From NCBI GenBank assembly GCA_964429015.1, contig CAYSAM010000001.1:42395-106394 (forward strand): 64,000 nt of DNA. The letters are read 5' to 3'. Made by a program: the position numbers and the translations under genes. The DNA comes from MFAQ01 sp964429015 (GTDB taxonomy: Bacteria > Patescibacteriota > Microgenomatia > UBA1400 > MFAQ01). The notes below the pieces were generated by a model. That model had not been told where the DNA came from. It did no database searches and saw nothing but the letters and a program-made list of their open reading frames with translations. Below, one piece after another: positions 17,190 through 23,794 of the stretch (positions within the stretch are counted from its first letter, which is position 1; each line of letters begins with the position of its first letter).

Positions 17190-17218
17190 ATTTTAGCATA
17201 AAGAGCGATAATTTGCAA
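17190..17218 (-). promoter_or_regulatory. Sigma-70-like promoter of the 164-residue gene
   Basis: On the minus strand TTGCAA, a 17-base spacer ending in TGC, and TAAAAT make a near-consensus extended -10 promoter. The predicted start gives a leader of about 15 bases carrying the GGAGG site. Confidence 0.7.
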
Positions 17219-17268
17219 GCTATAGGTTGTATTTTGTGTTTGAATTGGGGTTTAATCCCCCCTCTTAT

Positions 17269-17287
17269 CCCCCTTTGACAAGGGGGG
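17269..17287. repeat. Palindromic repeat CCCCCTTTGACAAGGGGG
   Basis: A C5/G5 dyad with a TTTGACAA core. An almost identical copy is at 51334-51351. A second small dyad GGGG/CCCC lies just upstream at about 17247-17262. Both are downstream of dnaJ. Confidence 0.65.
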
Positions 17288-17308
17288 CGTTAGTATCGTT
17301 TTTTTTGA

Positions 17309-18169
17309 TTAAGATAAACCTTCGAATTCTTGGAGGAGGGATTTTTGGCGGGAAGAGAGTTTGGTGGGAATGCGGATTTGGTACTTTATATAGAGGTCGC
17401 CATGATGGCTACTTTGGAGATGTTTAATACCTTTGCCAGTAAGGCGGACCACGGTTTCTGGCTGAGTTCCTGCTTTGATACGTACGGTAAGCTTGCCATC
17501 TAAGGTAGGAACTTCAATATCGCCACCTAAAATAGCGGTAATTAACGGAACTTCTTGTTCTACTATGACATCAAAACCTTCGCGCTTAAAGTCTTTACTC
17601 TCTTTGATGTTAAAAGAAATATCGAAGTCGTTGAAGCGCATTCTATTGCCATTATCGATGCCGGCTGGGACCTTTATGGTGTATTCCTTTCCCTGGTGAA
17701 TAATAGTTTTTTCGGTGCCTTTGACTGCCTCAAAAAAATCTAGTTTCATACTATATAAAGTTTTGGCTTGTCGCGCTCTACCTTGTCCCCCACCAAAAAA
17801 AGAACCAAAGATGTCAAAGGGGTCGCCACCAAAACCACCAGAACTAAACCCTGCGTTACCAAAAAGATCTTCGAAGTTTACATTACCGCCCTGAGAATAA
17901 AAACCACCACCAAAGGGATTACCTTGCGGACCACCTCCCTGACTTGCTTGCTTAAAATTGTCGTGGCCAAACTGGTCGTAGCGAGTTTTTTTGTCTGGGT
18001 TGCTGAGAACTTCGTAGGCCTCGTTTATTTCTTTAAACTTGTTGTGAGTATCAGTACCTTTGTTTTTGTCGGGGTGCCACTTGAGAGCCAGCTTTCGGTA
18101 GGCAGATTTTATTTCTGCAGCAGAAGCTGTTTTGGAGACACCTAAAATATCGTAGTAGTTAGTAGGCAT
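17309..18169 (-). CDS. dnaJ: DnaJ-family co-chaperone without zinc fingers (class II/CbpA type)
   Basis: The 286-residue protein starts at ATG 18169 (MPTNYYDILGV); the longer frame to 18229 only adds repeat-derived residues. The J domain has the HPDK motif (LALKWHPDKNKG, about 27-38) that stimulates DnaK ATPase. A Gly/Phe-rich linker (GGGPQGNPFGGGFYS) follows, then the two beta-rich substrate-binding domains (KLDFFEAVKGTEKTI, KVPAGIDNGNRMRF, PTLDGKLTVRIKAGTQPETVVRL). The four CxxCxGxG zinc motifs of class I DnaJ are absent. A CIRCE-like operator lies about 120 bases upstream, with a palindromic repeat between it and the gene. Confidence 0.92.
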   Translation of the reverse strand: MPTNYYDILGVSKTASAAEIKSAYRKLALKWHPDKNKGTDTHNKFKEINEAYEVLSNPDKKTRYDQFGHDNFKQASQGGGPQGNPFGGGFYSQGGNVNFEDLFGNAGFSSGGFGGDPFDIFGSFFGGGQGRARQAKTLYSMKLDFFEAVKGTEKTIIHQGKEYTIKVPAGIDNGNRMRFNDFDISFNIKESKDFKREGFDVIVEQEVPLITAILGGDIEVPTLDGKLTVRIKAGTQPETVVRLTGKGIKHLQSSHHGDLYIKYQIRIPTKLSSRQKSLLQEFEGLS

Positions 18170-18178
18170 ATGGTTTTT

Positions 18179-18250
18179 GTCATCGCGAGCGTAGCGTGGC
18201 GATCCCCGAGGCGGAGATTGCTTCAGCACTGCGTGATTCGCAATGACGTC
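18179..18250. repeat. Double palindromic repeat in the dnaJ leader
   Basis: Two units lie back to back: GTCATCGCGAGCG...GGCGATCC and GGAGATTGCTTC...CGCAATGACG. They belong to the same family as 22459 and 60292. The block separates the CIRCE-like site from the dnaJ start codon. Confidence 0.7.
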
Positions 18251-18288
18251 GCTTGCTCAATTGGACAACTTAGTATTTTAACAAAAAG

Positions 18289-18315
18289 TAAGCAGCAATG
18301 CAGCTCGAGTGCTAA
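18289..18315 (-). promoter_or_regulatory. CIRCE-like operator upstream of dnaJ
   Basis: Read on the minus strand, one half-site is the exact CIRCE arm TTAGCACTC. After nine bases the other half, TGCTGCTTA, matches GAGTGCTAA at five of nine positions. The HrcA repressor is encoded at 22997-23722 in the same window, so HrcA control of dnaJ is likely. Confidence 0.6.
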
Positions 18316-18337
18316 CTAACCAAAAGGTATTAAGGTT

Positions 18338-18877
18338 TTACTTGACGACTTCGCAGTCTTTTAGATCTATGACTCCAATGGTTTGCCCTCCAACGACTCC
18401 TTTAACCGTGGCAGATTGTCCATTTTTTAGAGATAGCAGCTGATCTTTATCTGAAATTTTGCAGCTAATTTGACTCATTGAAAACTGTTTTGAAGCAATA
18501 TTGCTGAAAGAGATACCGTATTCAGTAATATTACTAACTGTAGCTGTAAAAGTAACCAGTTTATTTTCCCATTTCTTTTCGGCGGCAACTTGATTTTCAT
18601 CAAAGTCGTCAGCTAGTTGTTTGGCTGTTATTTTCATGGCTTCTGGTTTTACTTCTGGAGTAGTTGCCTTTTGTTGCACGGCAGCACTGTTTGTATTGCT
18701 AACATTATCAGACTTCTTTGCACCTCCACTTGAGTTTGCAATACCAATAACTATGAATACTAAAATTACGGTTACGAAGGGATGTTTAACAAACCAATTG
18801 CGAAGATCGGATTGGCAATGGGGACATTTTTTGGCCTTATCATCGATTTCTTTTTGACAAGCACTGCATTTTTTCAT
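18338..18877 (-). CDS. Membrane-anchored zinc-ribbon protein with OB-fold-like C-terminus
   Basis: The 179-residue product starts at ATG 18877 (MKKCSACQKEID). Two CxxC pairs (CSAC at 4-7, CPHC at about 17-20) form an N-terminal zinc ribbon. A membrane segment (FVTVILVFIVIGIA) covers about residues 32-47, and then comes a Ser/Asn/Thr-rich linker. The C-terminal 100 residues (ITAKQLADDFDENQVAAEKK, then KLVTFTATVSNI and ATVKGVVGG) match the pattern of the tRNA_anti-like OB fold of many small bacterial membrane proteins. The exact role is unknown. It follows the 220-residue gene by 16 bases on the same strand. Confidence 0.7.
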   Translation of the reverse strand: MKKCSACQKEIDDKAKKCPHCQSDLRNWFVKHPFVTVILVFIVIGIANSSGGAKKSDNVSNTNSAAVQQKATTPEVKPEAMKITAKQLADDFDENQVAAEKKWENKLVTFTATVSNITEYGISFSNIASKQFSMSQISCKISDKDQLLSLKNGQSATVKGVVGGQTIGVIDLKDCEVVK

Positions 18878-18893
18878 TTTTTGTGATTGTTTG

Positions 18894-19556
18894 TTAATTA
18901 ATTCTGATTGTACCACTGTATTTCTTTTCAAACCAAAGAGCGAGTTTTGGAATATCTCTTCTGATTGTATCTGCCCAAGTTTTGGCTATTTTACTTTCTT
19001 CTTGAACTTTGTCTTTGGGCATATTGTAAAAAATGTAGGGAGTGAAGTATTTATCTTTTAGATACTCGTTTTTGAACCGTAGATCGCCCGTACCAACCAT
19101 AACTTTTAAGGTTTCTTCGAAATCTTTGTTGCGATTATGAGCGTAGGCTTTTACTGATTCCTCAGGAAAACCAAACAGAATTCCTGTTTCAATTTCTTTT
19201 TTTAAATCGAAATTGTGAAATATTTGGACTGACGTTTTTACCTGATCGGCGTTTTTTCCTATATGCCAAGCAGATTCATGGCTTGGTTCTGTCGCCAAAT
19301 TAAGTTCGGCATCTTTGAGCCATTTTCTGATTCTTTTAGAGTTTTTTGAATTAAAGTCGTATGAACTTTTGTGGGTCTTTTTGTATTCCACGTCTCGCAT
19401 CATTCGTCGAAGGTGAACTTTGTTTCTTTTTTCAGCGGTGATTTCTGAAACAGGTTTCAAACCTTTATAGGTAAGCCACAATAAGACTTTTTCGTGTAAG
19501 TCGAGAGGTAGATATAGAAGACGACGGGAGAGGCTTGCTTGTTGGAAACTTGACAT
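18894..19556 (-). CDS. Unknown protein, paralogue of the 185-residue gene at 19825
   Basis: I do not recognise this 220-residue family. It shares blocks with the divergent gene at 19825-20382: LLWLTYKGLKPVSEI versus ELWLCYRDLKPVSAF, FGFPEESVKAY versus YGYPEETALAT, and AKTWADTIRRDIPKLALWFE versus AKKWAETIKRDLPELDKEFE. No membrane segment or catalytic motif is seen; both look like soluble mixed alpha/beta proteins. TAAAAT ends six bases before ATG 19556, so the mRNA is probably leaderless. The longer first half here (charged, with KRIRKWLKDAEL) marks the main difference between the two copies. Confidence 0.65.
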   Translation of the reverse strand: MSSFQQASLSRRLLYLPLDLHEKVLLWLTYKGLKPVSEITAEKRNKVHLRRMMRDVEYKKTHKSSYDFNSKNSKRIRKWLKDAELNLATEPSHESAWHIGKNADQVKTSVQIFHNFDLKKEIETGILFGFPEESVKAYAHNRNKDFEETLKVMVGTGDLRFKNEYLKDKYFTPYIFYNMPKDKVQEESKIAKTWADTIRRDIPKLALWFEKKYSGTIRIN

Positions 19557-19562
19557 GAAAAT

Positions 19563-19568
19563 ATTTTA
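19563..19568 (-). promoter_or_regulatory. -10 box TAAAAT of the 220-residue gene
   Basis: TAAAAT on the minus strand ends six bases before ATG 19556, matching the leaderless pattern seen across the window. Confidence 0.6.
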
Positions 19569-19586
19569 CTCTTAATACGCTGTTTG

Positions 19587-19615
19587 TTGACTTGAATAAA
19601 TTTTTGTGTGAGAAT
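19587..19615 (+). promoter_or_regulatory. Promoter of the RanBP-type zinc-finger gene
   Basis: TTGACT and GAGAAT are separated by 17 bases, with TGT directly before the -10 (extended -10). A leader of about 20 bases carrying GGAGG follows. Confidence 0.65.
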
Positions 19616-19642
19616 GGACAAAACTTAATAAAGGAGGCCTGT

Positions 19643-19774
19643 ATGGGTGTAATACTTGCAAGGTTTGCTTCTGTAGTTGATGTGTGGGTGTGCAACTGGT
19701 GTCAGACGACAAATGAAGCCAAAGATGCTCGCTGTGCTTCATGCAGTCAACCTAAGGGTTCATCTCCCGGCTAG
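19643..19774 (+). CDS. 43-residue protein with a RanBP2-type zinc finger
   Basis: The start is ATG 19643, nearly ideally spaced after AAGGAGG; the frame is also open upstream but has no start signal there. The motif VWVCNWCQTTNEAKDARCASC fits W-x-C-x2-C-x3-N-x6-C-x2-C, the zf-RanBP pattern, known to bind single-stranded RNA or ubiquitin in eukaryotes and found in small bacterial proteins. The N-terminal 15 residues (MGVILARFASVVDV) are hydrophobic. It has its own promoter and a hairpin terminator. It lies between the two divergent paralogues. Function unknown; binding of nucleic acid is an inference from the finger type. Confidence 0.7.
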   Translation: MGVILARFASVVDVWVCNWCQTTNEAKDARCASCSQPKGSSPG

Positions 19775-19788
19775 ATGTTAGGCACGAT

Positions 19789-19808
19789 GCCCCCGTTTAC
19801 GCGGGGGC
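19789..19808 (+). terminator. Hairpin terminator after the zinc-finger gene
   Basis: GCCCCCG and CGGGGGC arms with a six-base loop, followed by AATTTAT. The T-tract is weak, so termination may be partial. The -10 box of the next gene starts five bases later. Confidence 0.65.
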
Positions 19809-19812
19809 AATT

Positions 19813-19818
19813 TATAAT
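19813..19818 (+). promoter_or_regulatory. -10 box TATAAT of the 185-residue gene
   Basis: A consensus TATAAT ends six bases before ATG 19825. The earlier in-frame ATG at 19819 touches the box and could not be in the transcript, so 19825 is the start. Confidence 0.7.
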
Positions 19819-19824
19819 ATGTTT

Positions 19825-20382
19825 ATGGATGATTTAAAAAAGAGATTACAGAAATTTGGGTTCTTATCTGTTCAGTCAAAAATTGAGCTGTGGCTTTGTT
19901 ATAGAGATTTGAAGCCAGTGTCTGCATTTCCAATTATGCTTGACTTTAAAGATTCTACTGAAGAACAAAAAAAACTACTGAACTGGATAGACGAGGCTGG
20001 CTTGTTTTGCAAAAAAGATGTTGAATCAAGGCTTTACATCGTATCGAAAGATGTGGAACAAATTAACTCCTTACTGCCAATTGTTTTTGGTAATAAAAAA
20101 GAAGATATTATTGCTAAGTGCAGACTTTACGGATATCCCGAAGAAACTGCCTTGGCCACATACAGAAATTTTTCGACGGAAAAAGATGGTTTACCCAAAG
20201 GTGTAGGAATTAAAAAAGATAATAGTTTTGGTATTTCTTGGTGGCCATATGTGAGATATATAGTTAGAGAAGGATTTGAGTATGAGGACAGTCTGGTGGC
20301 AAAAAAATGGGCCGAAACGATTAAGAGGGATTTACCCGAGCTAGATAAAGAGTTTGAAGCACTGCTTGCAAAAGTTATCTAG
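19825..20382 (+). CDS. Unknown protein, paralogue of the 220-residue gene at 18894
   Basis: The 185-residue product (MDDLKKRLQKFG at its start) shares at least three blocks with the gene at 18894-19556 (IELWLCYRDLKPVS, YGYPEETA, AKKWAETIKRDLPELDKEFE), in the same order and at similar spacing, so the pair arose by duplication followed by inversion or by paired transfer. No known domain is recognised. The protein is charged and soluble. It converges on dnaK, and a strong bidirectional terminator separates the two. Confidence 0.65.
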   Translation: MDDLKKRLQKFGFLSVQSKIELWLCYRDLKPVSAFPIMLDFKDSTEEQKKLLNWIDEAGLFCKKDVESRLYIVSKDVEQINSLLPIVFGNKKEDIIAKCRLYGYPEETALATYRNFSTEKDGLPKGVGIKKDNSFGISWWPYVRYIVREGFEYEDSLVAKKWAETIKRDLPELDKEFEALLAKVI

Positions 20383-20417
20383 CGAAAGTAGAACTAAATT
20401 TTTGGTCATGAATGTCC

Positions 20418-20449
20418 AATAGGCGGATAAATTACTTTATCCGCCTATT
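20418..20449. terminator. Bidirectional terminator between the 185-residue gene and dnaK
   Basis: A 14-base stem (AATAGGCGGATAAA and its complement) with loop TTAC is followed by TTTGTTTTT on the plus strand and preceded by A residues for the minus strand. It serves both convergent genes. Confidence 0.9.
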
Positions 20450-20454
20450 TGTTT

Positions 20455-22353
20455 TTACTCGACTACCTCACCCTCCTCTGCCTTTTTTGTGTCGGCTGAT
20501 TCTGTTTTTGGGCTTTCGGAAGTTGCACCGTCGACTGGTTTGTCTTTTTCAGCTGCGGCTTTATAAAGAGCTTCGGCGTGTTTTTGGACTAGCTCAGTAG
20601 AAGCCTTTAGTTTGGCATCTAGTGTCTCTGTTGTTGCTGAGTCGTTTTTAACTTCTTTTTCTAGTTCATCTAAAGAGTCAGAAATTTCTTTACTAGCATC
20701 GGTGCCAAATTTGTCTCCGGCATCTTTGAGAACTTTTCTAGTTTGAATAATTAAAGTGTCGGCTTCGTTTCTTTTGTCGACTAACTCTTTTTTCTTTTTG
20801 TCTTCGTCGGCGTATTTTTGAGCTTCTTGTTTCATCTTTTCTACCTCTTCGTCAGAGAGATTGGTAGCATTTTTGATGGTTATTTTTTGCTCCTTACCTG
20901 TTGCCTTATCTTTGGCTGAAACGTTGAGAATACCATTGGCATCTATATCCAAAGTAACTTCAATTTGAGGAATACCGCGAGGAGCAGCAGGAATACCATC
21001 GAGAACAAAACTACCTAAAGTCTTGTTGTCGTTTGCCATGGGACGCTCACCTTGCAAGATGTGAATTTCAACTTGAGGCTGATTATCACTTGCGGTACTA
21101 AAGACTTGAGATTTACTAGTAGGGACAGTAGTGTTGCGTTCTATAAGAGGAGTCATCACACCTCCCATAGTTTCGATACCTAAAGTAAGTGGGGTAACGT
21201 CGAGTAATAAAACATCTTTGACGTCGCCAGCAATAACACCACCCTGGATAGCGGCACCAAGAGCAACAGCCTCATCTGGGTTAACTGATTTGTTTGGTTC
21301 TTTGCCGAAGAAATCTTTAACGGCTTGCTGAACGCGAGGCATACGAGTCATACCACCCACTAGAATTACTTGAGAGATTTGGCTCTTGTCTAGTTTGGCA
21401 TCGGTCAAAGCTTTTTTACAAGGTTCAATGGTTCGATCAATTAAATCAGCAACAATTTCTTCTAACTTGGCGCGAGAAATCTTCATGGTAAGGTGTTGGG
21501 GCTGACCATCGACCTGGGTAATAAATGGCTGATTAATTTCGGTTTCGGTGGCAGAACTTAACTCAATTTTCGCTTTTTCAGCTGAATCTTTGATACGTTG
21601 AAGTGCTTGCTTGTCTTGGGAAAGATCTACGCCTGTTTCTTTTTTGAACTCAGCAACGATGTACTCAATTATGCGGTGATCAAAGTCGTCTCCACCCAAG
21701 AAAGTATCACCGTTAGTAGACTTTACTTCAAAGACGCCATCACCTAGCTCAAGGATGGAAACATCAAAAGTGCCACCACCAAGATCGTAGACAACGATGG
21801 TTTCATTTTTGCCTTTGTCCAAACCATAAGCGAGAGCGGCGGCGGTTGGTTCGTTGACGATTCTTTGAACATTTAGACCGGCAATTTCTCCTGCTTGTTT
21901 GGTAGCTTGGCGTTGAGAGTCATCAAAGTATGCAGGAACGGTAATAACGGCGTCAGTAACGGTTTGACCAAGATAGCCTTCTGCATCTGCCTTGGCTTTT
22001 TGAAGAATTTTGGCGGAGAGTTCCTGAGGAGAGTAGTCTTTGCCGCCGATTTTTATAATAGCCATTTCATCTTTACCTTTGGCGATTTCGAAAGGAGCAA
22101 TTTCTTTGGTTTTTTGAGCTTGTTTACTACTAAACTTTTGACCCATGAGGCGCTTAACACTAAAAACAGTATTGTTGGGATTAAGAACCATTTGGCGTTT
22201 GGCTACATCACCAACCAAGCCTTTGACTGGCTCAACTATAGAAGGGTAAGTATTTCTACCTTCAGCTGTTGGGATTATTTTGGCAGTGCCACCTTCCATA
22301 ACAGCGATGGCTGAGTTGGTGGTACCAAGATCGATTCCGATTATTTTTGACAT
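20455..22353 (-). CDS. dnaK: Chaperone DnaK (Hsp70)
   Basis: The 632-residue Hsp70 has its N-terminal ATPase domain opening with IIGIDLGTTNSAIAVMEGG, then VYDLGGGTFDVSI and VILVGGMTRMPRVQ, the linker VKDVLLLDVTPLTLGIETMGG, the substrate-binding beta domain and a helical lid. The tail is acidic (TKKAEEGEVVE) instead of the usual EEVKD-like end. It binds unfolded peptides with DnaJ and GrpE. It lies downstream of hrcA-grpE on the same strand, about 90 bases after grpE, in the usual order. TAATAA ends six bases before ATG 22353, which may give it an extra leaderless promoter besides read-through. Confidence 0.97.
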   Translation of the reverse strand: MSKIIGIDLGTTNSAIAVMEGGTAKIIPTAEGRNTYPSIVEPVKGLVGDVAKRQMVLNPNNTVFSVKRLMGQKFSSKQAQKTKEIAPFEIAKGKDEMAIIKIGGKDYSPQELSAKILQKAKADAEGYLGQTVTDAVITVPAYFDDSQRQATKQAGEIAGLNVQRIVNEPTAAALAYGLDKGKNETIVVYDLGGGTFDVSILELGDGVFEVKSTNGDTFLGGDDFDHRIIEYIVAEFKKETGVDLSQDKQALQRIKDSAEKAKIELSSATETEINQPFITQVDGQPQHLTMKISRAKLEEIVADLIDRTIEPCKKALTDAKLDKSQISQVILVGGMTRMPRVQQAVKDFFGKEPNKSVNPDEAVALGAAIQGGVIAGDVKDVLLLDVTPLTLGIETMGGVMTPLIERNTTVPTSKSQVFSTASDNQPQVEIHILQGERPMANDNKTLGSFVLDGIPAAPRGIPQIEVTLDIDANGILNVSAKDKATGKEQKITIKNATNLSDEEVEKMKQEAQKYADEDKKKKELVDKRNEADTLIIQTRKVLKDAGDKFGTDASKEISDSLDELEKEVKNDSATTETLDAKLKASTELVQKHAEALYKAAAEKDKPVDGATSESPKTESADTKKAEEGEVVE

Positions 22354-22413
22354 ATGTTTTTATTATTTTTTATTTTTAATTTGTAAAACGATTTAAAGTT
22401 GTATTTATTTGAT

Positions 22414-22438
22414 GGATTCCTGCCTTCGCAGGAATGAC
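22414..22438. repeat. Short palindromic repeat, GGATTCCTGC/GCAGGAATGACA type
   Basis: ATTCCTGC and GCAGGAAT arms around a TTC loop, followed by GACA. It is in the spacer between grpE and dnaK, 20 bases from another repeat that lies inside grpE. Confidence 0.7.
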
Positions 22439-22442
22439 AGGA

Positions 22443-23003
22443 TTATTTATTATTTTCTGGATTGCCACGGTTCGGGGTACCGAAACTCGCAATGACGGGG
22501 TCGCCGTTGCCGACTTTGACTTTGGCGGGGCGGAGGACTTTTTCAAATAGAGTGTAACCATCTAAAACTGTTTCAATAACAAGATCTTTTTCGCCCGGAA
22601 CAATTTCTGAGCAGTCCATAGAGATAGGATCAAAAGGAAGATTTTCGGTTTCAATTTTCTTTAGTCCTTCGGACTCGAGAATTTTGACAAATTGATCAAG
22701 AATCATAGTTAGACCTTTATCTTGTAAATGGCTTTGAGCGAGCTTTAGAGAATCAAGAATAAAAAGAGTTTTTTCAATTAATGAGGCATTTGCCATTTTG
22801 ATAATTTGAGATTCTTTTTCTTTTTGACGCCTTTCTTGGTTTTGATAGTCAGCCAGTGCTCGGCGATATTTTTCTTCGGCAGACTCGTACCTTTCAGAAA
22901 GTAAGGTAACTTTTTCTTCCAATTTTTGAAGCTTTTCTAGGGCTTCGAGCTGAGTTTCTTTAGCAGAAACTAGGCGATCGGTTTTGTTTGTTTTTTTTAC
23001 CAT
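22443..23003 (-). CDS. grpE: Nucleotide exchange factor GrpE
   Basis: The 186-residue protein has a long N-terminal coiled coil (about residues 18-80: EALEKLQKLEEKVTLLSERYE) and the C-terminal beta domain with ENLPFDPISMDCSEIVPG, VLDGYTLFEKVLRPAKVKVG. GrpE releases ADP from DnaK. It overlaps hrcA by seven bases. The last 14 or so residues (VIASFGTPNRGNPENNK) are not GrpE-like: they are encoded by a palindromic repeat of the GCAATGA family that has entered the gene end. Confidence 0.93.
   Translation of the reverse strand: MVKKTNKTDRLVSAKETQLEALEKLQKLEEKVTLLSERYESAEEKYRRALADYQNQERRQKEKESQIIKMANASLIEKTLFILDSLKLAQSHLQDKGLTMILDQFVKILESEGLKKIETENLPFDPISMDCSEIVPGEKDLVIETVLDGYTLFEKVLRPAKVKVGNGDPVIASFGTPNRGNPENNK
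22459..22498. repeat. Palindromic repeat inside the 3' end of grpE
   Basis: The plus strand reads GGATTGCCACGG...CTCGCAATGACG with an inner dyad TTCGG/CCGAA. It codes for about residues 168-181 of GrpE and so belongs to the gene. Other family members lie in spacers or in the helicase gene at 60292. Confidence 0.75.
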
Positions 23004-23722
23004 TCTTGAGCTATTTGATTTACTAAATTTGCAACAAAGCGAACAAAGGGAATATTGCGATCATATTCTTGTCGATTAGGGCCAATAATACCTAGGTTGC
23101 CACGTTTATCACCTATACGAATATCGGCAAATATGCAGCTGACCGGCTCAAAGACACCAATACCCATTTCATTTCCTACGAGGATGTGAACAGGACTGTT
23201 GCCAGCGGCTCTACTAAAGATGTCGACAAGGCGTTGTTGAGAGTCTAATAAGTAAAGCACTTCTCTTGTTACATCTAGGTCTTCAAACTCGATAGAGTTA
23301 AGTAGATTGCCGTAACCCGAGTGGAATGAGTGCCCGGTATCGGTAGTGGCAATACAAAGAGCTTTGGTACGCTCAGCTAAGACTTTTGTAGCCTCTCGCA
23401 ATAAATCATCAGTGTTAAAACGATGATCCCAAACTCGAGATTTGACGTTTACCTCCTCTGCCACAGAAAGCTCTTTTTCTCTCATTAATTCGTTTACATA
23501 AAACTTTATAGCAAGAGAGGTGGGGATTCTGCCAGAAGAAGTGTGAGGCTGAGTTAAAAAACCCTTTTCTTCCAAAACAGCCATTTCATTTCTAAGAGTA
23601 GCAGGAGAAAATCCCAAACGATATTTGTTTTCTAAGGATACAGATCCAACTGGCTGGGCTGTTTCGGTAAATTCCTCAACAATAGTCTTAATGATGTTTA
23701 TTTGTCTGTCTGTTAGGTCCAT
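22997..23722 (-). CDS. hrcA: Heat-inducible transcription repressor HrcA, short form
   Basis: HrcA binds the CIRCE operator and represses chaperone genes until GroEL is occupied. The 241-residue product has the winged-helix N-terminus (MDLTDRQINIIKTIVEEFTE, GFSPATLRNEMAVLEEKGFL, HTSSGRIPT) and ends with IIGPNRQEYDRNIPFVRFVANLV, the usual GP-x-R-M-x-Y block. Typical HrcA is about 340 residues, so roughly 100 residues are missing from the middle (dimerising GAF-like and inserted domains), but both ends are intact. It heads hrcA-grpE-dnaK with a CIRCE element 12 bases upstream, giving autoregulation. Confidence 0.93.
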   Translation of the reverse strand: MDLTDRQINIIKTIVEEFTETAQPVGSVSLENKYRLGFSPATLRNEMAVLEEKGFLTQPHTSSGRIPTSLAIKFYVNELMREKELSVAEEVNVKSRVWDHRFNTDDLLREATKVLAERTKALCIATTDTGHSFHSGYGNLLNSIEFEDLDVTREVLYLLDSQQRLVDIFSRAAGNSPVHILVGNEMGIGVFEPVSCIFADIRIGDKRGNLGIIGPNRQEYDRNIPFVRFVANLVNQIAQEW

Positions 23723-23733
23723 ATATTTGGATA

Positions 23734-23760
23734 TTAGCAGTATAGTAGCACGAGTGATAA
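23734..23760. promoter_or_regulatory. CIRCE operator upstream of hrcA
   Basis: TTAGCAGTA, nine bases, GAGTGATAA. Against TTAGCACTC-N9-GAGTGCTAA this matches 15 of 18 positions with exact spacing. On the minus strand a TATACT box lies inside the nine-base spacer, so bound HrcA would block the hrcA promoter directly. The divergent glycosidase promoter is 22 bases away and could also be affected. Confidence 0.8.
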
Positions 23761-23782
23761 AGAAGAGTCAAGAGTTTTATTG

Positions 23783-23788
23783 TAAACT
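23783..23788 (+). promoter_or_regulatory. -10 box TAAACT of the GH39-like gene
   Basis: TAAACT ends six bases before ATG 23795, in line with a leaderless mRNA. Confidence 0.55.
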
Positions 23789-23794
23789 GAAGAT

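Noticed and set aside
18170..18229. N-terminal extension of DnaJ
   Set aside because: The added residues (PPRGSPRYARDDKN) come from a palindromic repeat and precede a normal DnaJ start at 18169.
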